Below are positions 60,726 to 64,000 of a stretch of 64,000 nt of DNA, piece by piece. The notes under the pieces are model-generated. The model did no database searches. It saw only the letters and a list, made by a program, of their open reading frames with translations, and was not told where the DNA came from. Made by a program: the position numbers and the translations under genes. Each line of letters begins with the position of its first letter. Positions within the stretch are counted from its first letter, which is position 1. Origin of the DNA: AP-15 sp963747735 (GTDB lineage: Bacteria; Pseudomonadota; Alphaproteobacteria; ATCC43930; CGMCC-115725); contig CAVVGE010000010.1 in the NCBI GenBank assembly GCA_963747735.1, positions 1-64,000 of the forward strand, in the 5' to 3' direction.

Positions 60726-61583
60726 TCAATAGAGGATCGAGGGCAGCCACGCGCCGGCCGGCTCGTGGTAAAGGCCGATCGTCATCAGCGTCATCTGCAT
60801 GACCAGCCGCAGCTTGCGCCCGAGGCACCAGGTCAACACCTCGTGGTTGCCGGTCGGGAGCAGAAAACCCGGCCGGGCAAAGCCGGGGGCGGCGCCGATC
60901 AGCGCCATCAAATCCTGGTTGGTCGCAGCGACGGCATGGCCGCGAAACCCGATCCCGGTGGCATAACCGCTGACCCGGCCGAGATGCTCGACCATCGTGG
61001 CGGTATTTCCGGCGATCGCCTCGCGCAGCTCGCGGTCGCGGTCAAAGCCGTGGATCTGGCGCGCCAGGCGATTGCATTCCGGAACGTCGGCCGGCGCGGC
61101 CGGTCTGACATCGTGCCCCGGTAGCTGAAGGTTGAGCGGCGCGCCGTGCATGACCGATATCGGCTGCCGGGTTTGAAAGCCGATCGAGGTGTAAAGGCAC
61201 AGCGAGCGGTTGTGATACGCCGTCTGAAGAAGCCGAATGCCCGGCGCGTCGAGCGCGGTGAAATGATCGACCAGCCCTTGCATCAAGGCGCGGCCGATGC
61301 CGCGGTTTTGGGTTTCCGGCTCGACCGAGATCGGGCCGACGCCGATCACCGGCGAGCGCCGGTCGGCGAAATTGCTGCCCACGGGCCGGCCATTGTCTTC
61401 GGCGACGATGCCGTAGAAGCCGGGATCGGCGACGAGCTCCGATACCACCGCGACGCCGACCTCGCGCGACGGAAAGTCGGGCGGGAAGCGGTGATGATCG
61501 GCCAGCGACTTGAACGCCCGATAGAGGATGTCGCCGCAGGTGTCGGCGTCTGCGGCCACGGCCGGGCGCAGGGTGATCGGCAT
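60726..61583 (-). CDS. GNAT family N-acetyltransferase (double domain)
   Basis: 285-residue acetyltransferase. The N-terminal GNAT domain (about residues 1-150) has the acetyl-CoA loop ETQNRGIGRALMQGL and YTSIGFQ. A second, more divergent GNAT-like half (about 155-285) follows (DVPECNRLARQIHGFDRDRE). The substrate is unknown. It sits between aroA and cmk, 11 bases after aroA and 5 before cmk, which is an unusual insertion into that conserved run. Confidence 0.82.
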   Translation of the reverse strand: MPITLRPAVAADADTCGDILYRAFKSLADHHRFPPDFPSREVGVAVVSELVADPGFYGIVAEDNGRPVGSNFADRRSPVIGVGPISVEPETQNRGIGRALMQGLVDHFTALDAPGIRLLQTAYHNRSLCLYTSIGFQTRQPISVMHGAPLNLQLPGHDVRPAAPADVPECNRLARQIHGFDRDRELREAIAGNTATMVEHLGRVSGYATGIGFRGHAVAATNQDLMALIGAAPGFARPGFLLPTGNHEVLTWCLGRKLRLVMQMTLMTIGLYHEPAGAWLPSILY

Positions 61584-61594
61584 CGCCCGGCGCT

Positions 61595-62947
61595 CTACCC
61601 CGGCTCGGGCAGGCCCGCGCCGAGCCGGTTCAGCAACCGCACAAAGCCGGGGAAGCTGGTGGCGACCGGCGCCGCGTCGTCGATCCGCACCGGCGCGCGC
61701 GTGCCGAGCCCGAGCACCAGGAACGCCATCGCCATGCGATGGTCGAGCCGGGTCTCGATCAGCGCGCCGCCAGCGGGCGGGCCGCCATCGCCATCGACGA
61801 TCAGATCGTCGCCCTCGACTGCGACACGCACGCCGCAGGCGGCGAGCCCGGCGGCGAGCCCGGCCAGCCGGTCGCTCTCCTTGACCCGCAATTCGGCGAG
61901 CCCGCGCATCACCGTGCGCCCGCGCGCGCAAGCGGCGGCCATGGCGAGGACCGGGTATTCATCGATCATCGTCGGCGCGCGCTCGGGCGGGATGTCGGCG
62001 CCGGTCAGGACGCCGCCGCGGGCGCGCAGGTCGGCGACCCGTTCGCCGCCTTCCTCGCGCTCGTGCAAAAGCGCGATATCGGCGCCCATCTCGCGCAGGC
62101 ATTCGAGGAGGCCGGTGCGCAGCGGGTTGATCCCGACCCCCTCGACGGTCACCTCCGACCCCGGCACGATCAATGCCGCGACCAGCGGAAAGGCTGCCGA
62201 GGATGGGTCGCCCGGCACCGTGATCGGCGCCGCGGCGAGCTCGGGCTGGCCCTCGACCGTAATCCGCTTTGCGCCGTCTGCGCCGGTCTCGACCACGACC
62301 CGGGCACCGAAATGGCGCAGCATCAGCTCGGTATGGTCGCGCGTCGGCTGCGGCTCGATCACCGTCGTCTCACCCGGCGTATTGAGCCCGGCCAACAGCA
62401 CCGCCGATTTCACCTGGGCGGACGGGACCGGGAGCCGGTATTCGATCGGCACCGGATTGGCCGCGCCGGTGACCGCGAGCGGCAGGCGCCCGCCTTCGCG
62501 GGTCAGAAACGTTGCGCCAAAACGACCGAGCGGCTCGACGACGCGTCCCATCGGGCGGCGCCGCAGCGAGGCGTCGCCGGTCACGAACGCGGTCAGCCGA
62601 TGGGTGGCAAGGATGCCGAGCAAGAGCCGTGCGGCGGTGCCGGCATTGCCGAGGTCGAGCAAATCTTGCGGCTCGGCGAGACCGCCGACGCCGACGCCGT
62701 CGACGATCCAGCGACCATCTCCCTGCCGGCGCGCGGCCGCTCCCATCGCATTCAGCGCGGCGGCGGTGGCGAGCACGTCCTCGCCTTCGAGGAGGCCTGC
62801 GATCTCGGTCCGTCCGACGGCGAGCGCGCCCAGCATCAGCGCGCGGTGCGAGATCGATTTGTCGCCCGGCACGCGCAGCCGGCCGGCGAGCGGCGCGGCT
62901 GGCCGCGTCGATGCGAGCGGTATCGCAGACGGGGAAGAATGCGCCAT
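61595..62947 (-). CDS. aroA: 3-phosphoshikimate 1-carboxyvinyltransferase (EPSP synthase)
   Basis: 450-residue shikimate-pathway enzyme joining shikimate-3-phosphate and PEP. Active-site segments: GDKSISHRALMLGALA, LGNAGTAARLLLG with the PEP loop, VPSAQVKSAVLLAGLN and RVKESDRLAGLAAGL. The N-terminal motif LxGxxxxPGDKSISHR with alanine following in GNAGTA resembles the class II, glyphosate-tolerant type, though this is an inference. Start ATG 62947; a longer in-frame extension overlaps the divergent TIGR02300 region. First gene of the aroA...lapA run. Confidence 0.95.
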   Translation of the reverse strand: MAHSSPSAIPLASTRPAAPLAGRLRVPGDKSISHRALMLGALAVGRTEIAGLLEGEDVLATAAALNAMGAAARRQGDGRWIVDGVGVGGLAEPQDLLDLGNAGTAARLLLGILATHRLTAFVTGDASLRRRPMGRVVEPLGRFGATFLTREGGRLPLAVTGAANPVPIEYRLPVPSAQVKSAVLLAGLNTPGETTVIEPQPTRDHTELMLRHFGARVVVETGADGAKRITVEGQPELAAAPITVPGDPSSAAFPLVAALIVPGSEVTVEGVGINPLRTGLLECLREMGADIALLHEREEGGERVADLRARGGVLTGADIPPERAPTMIDEYPVLAMAAACARGRTVMRGLAELRVKESDRLAGLAAGLAACGVRVAVEGDDLIVDGDGGPPAGGALIETRLDHRMAMAFLVLGLGTRAPVRIDDAAPVATSFPGFVRLLNRLGAGLPEPG

Positions 62948-63113
62948 GGCCGGCACGACCTTCGAGCAGCGGAACCCGGTTGCAGCGTCGCCGGCTTCGA
63001 CCCATATGGGTGGCCCGGCGCCGCAGCGTGTCCGGGCTTGCTTTTGACAGGCTGCGGCCGCTGTGGCAATGGCGTGCGGCCCGCACCCGGCGGCGCCTTT
63101 GATGGAGCGAGGA

Positions 63114-63497
63114 TTGGCCAAACCCGAATGGGGCAGCAAGCGGATCTGCCCGAGCTGCGGGGCGCGCTATTACGATTTGCTGCGCCATCCGGTGATCTGC
63201 CCGAAATGCAGCACGCCGTTCGACCCGGAGGCGTTTTTGAAATCGCGCCGCTCGCGGCCGGCGGCACCGGTCGAAAGGGAGATCGCGCCGGTCGGCACCG
63301 ACGGGCTCGATGCCGACACCGAAGCCGGAGAGGCGGACGCCGCCGAGGAGGAGGAAGAGGGGCAGGAGACGGCGCCGCTCGAGGACGGCGAGGAGGAGGA
63401 GGACGACGAAGAGCTGCTCGAAGACGCCTCCGAGCTCGGCGAGGACGAGGACGACATGGCCGAAGTGATCGAGAACGTCGAGGAGGAGGAGCACTGA
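63114..63497 (+). CDS. TIGR02300 family protein
   Basis: 127 residues from TTG 63114 (AKPEWGSKRICPSCGARYYD), the usual family start, with GGAG six bases upstream; ATG 63102 (MERGLAK) is an alternative. A small zinc-ribbon (CPSC ... CPKC) is followed by a highly acidic, poly-Glu/Asp tail. Typical of alphaproteobacteria, usually divergent to aroA as here. Function unknown; possibly nucleic-acid- or ribosome-associated. Confidence 0.85.
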   Translation: MAKPEWGSKRICPSCGARYYDLLRHPVICPKCSTPFDPEAFLKSRRSRPAAPVEREIAPVGTDGLDADTEAGEADAAEEEEEGQETAPLEDGEEEEDDEELLEDASELGEDEDDMAEVIENVEEEEH

Positions 63498-63575
63498 GCC
63501 GCGCGCCGGGCGACAATTTTTTGCTTGCCGGGCGGCCGCGCTGTTTCTACCTTTGCCGGCACCGGCGAGGGCCGA

Positions 63576-63651
<76 letters not shown>

Positions 63652-63658
63652 ATCAAAT

Positions 63659-63690
63659 GAAGGGCTTAGCTGGAAACGGCTAGGCCCTTC
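63659..63690 (+). terminator. Hairpin after tRNA-Ala
   Basis: 12-base-pair stem GAAGGGCTTAGC / GCTAGGCCCTTC (one G-U pair) with loop TGGAAACG, eight bases after the tRNA 3' end. Likely the tRNA terminator, although only GGTTTCC follows rather than a long T-tract. Confidence 0.6.
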
Positions 63691-63708
63691 CGGTTTCCTG
63701 GCTACCAT

Positions 63709-63750
63709 ATGGCTACCAACCGAAATCGTGCATCAGCGCGGCCCGGCGGC
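63709..63750 (+). other. Possible integrase start-codon stub
   Basis: ATG 63709 encodes MATNRNRASAR, similar to the first residues of many tRNA-targeting tyrosine integrases, directly after the tRNA-Ala terminator. The continuation does not look like an integrase, so this may be a remnant or coincidence. The longer frame to 63990 has no support. Confidence 0.25.
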
Positions 63751-63941
63751 AATTGGTCGCGGATCTATCCCATCGCCGGCCCGCACCACGCTGATCCGCC
63801 CCAACCGGTTACGCGACGGTTGCTGGTGGCAGTGATGATCTACGGATACCCGATGTATTCTTCTTTTGTCGTAGCCCGTCGGCGTGCCAAATACCCTGGC
63901 GTGGGTGGGCCCCCGCGGGCAACCGTGCCAAGGTGGGGGTG

Positions 63942-63969
63942 GAGGGTTCGAATCCCTTCGCCCGCTCCA
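63942..63969 (+). other. Detached 3' end of a tRNA-Gly gene (possible att site)
   Basis: GAGGGTTCGAATCCCTTC, then GCCCGCTCCA, is the T arm and acceptor 3' strand, discriminator T and CCA of tRNA-Gly. No matching 5' half (GCGGGCG, D arm, anticodon arm) lies upstream in the 300 bases back to tRNA-Ala. Such 3' tRNA fragments mark attachment sites left by integrated elements. T6 follows. Confidence 0.65.
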
Positions 63970-64000
63970 ATTTTTTCTCAAGGAAATTAGCGGCATAGAG

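Noticed and set aside
63890..63969. A complete tRNA or tmRNA acceptor piece
   Set aside because: Only 5 of 7 acceptor pairs could form and no D or anticodon arm is present; the 3' part is plainly tRNA-Gly.
63733..63996. Small minus-strand protein starting MPLISLRKNWSGRRDSNPPP
   Set aside because: Its first residues come from the complement of a tRNA 3' end, a classic spurious gene.

Overview
The window is a high-GC stretch (roughly two thirds G+C) from an alphaproteobacterial chromosome, most like Rhodospirillales or a nearby order. This is inferred from gene content and order, not from a database search. Supporting neighbourhoods are comF/grxC/nitrilase/DUF1178/ubiG/lysC/ptsP, hrcA-grpE-dnaK-dnaJ, msbA-DUF374-waaA-lpxK-acyltransferase, aroA-(GNAT)-cmk-rpsA-ihfB-lapA with a divergent TIGR02300 gene, and a ComEC without the C-terminal hydrolase domain.

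Layout. 1-10.5 kb: a broken methyltransferase gene, then comF, grxC, a nitrilase-family amidase, a small methyltransferase, DUF1178, ubiG, lysC, a nitronate monooxygenase-like gene, ptsP and rnd. 10.5-15.7 kb: a frameshifted response regulator, a MetE-like enzyme, small hypotheticals, a PPOX-class flavoprotein, a MetX-like hydrolase and an SDR. 15.7-17.6 kb: an accessory islet with lower-GC patches, a decayed BrnT-type toxin, its HTH antitoxin, a shredded second antitoxin copy, two palindromic repeats and an orphan gene. 17.5-24.1 kb: methylmalonyl-CoA mutase (broken by two compensating indels), small proteins, ctaA carrying an in-frame palindrome, a DegP-type protease and a cbpA/cbpM-like pair. 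24-31 kb: an orphan ABC binding protein and the hrcA-grpE-dnaK-dnaJ heat-shock cluster. 31-40.3 kb: an aldolase, a dCache sensor without an output domain, aquaporin, and the lipid A/Kdo operon. 40.3-47 kb: a LigB-like dioxygenase, SDR, DapA-family gene, DUF29 and mutS. 47-49.7 kb: two MITE-like inverted-repeat elements flanking a probable manganese riboswitch, a GDT1-type exporter and a dihaem cytochrome. 49.6-56.6 kb: EamA transporter, acyl-CoA dehydrogenase, aminotransferase and comEC. 56.6-63.5 kb: the aroA...lapA run plus a Rieske protein. 63.5-64 kb: tRNA-Ala(GGC) and a detached 3' end of a tRNA-Gly, which looks like a scar of integration.

Most of the window is housekeeping. I did not find a convincing new multi-gene system. 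The observations most worth following up are the Mn-riboswitch/GDT1 unit, the decayed toxin-antitoxin islet, the palindrome inside ctaA, the five phased TTGACG repeats ahead of hrcA, the output-less dCache sensor, the Rieske protein lacking the usual iron-site motif, and the tRNA-Gly fragment. Four single-base indels break three otherwise intact genes. They may be assembly errors rather than biology.
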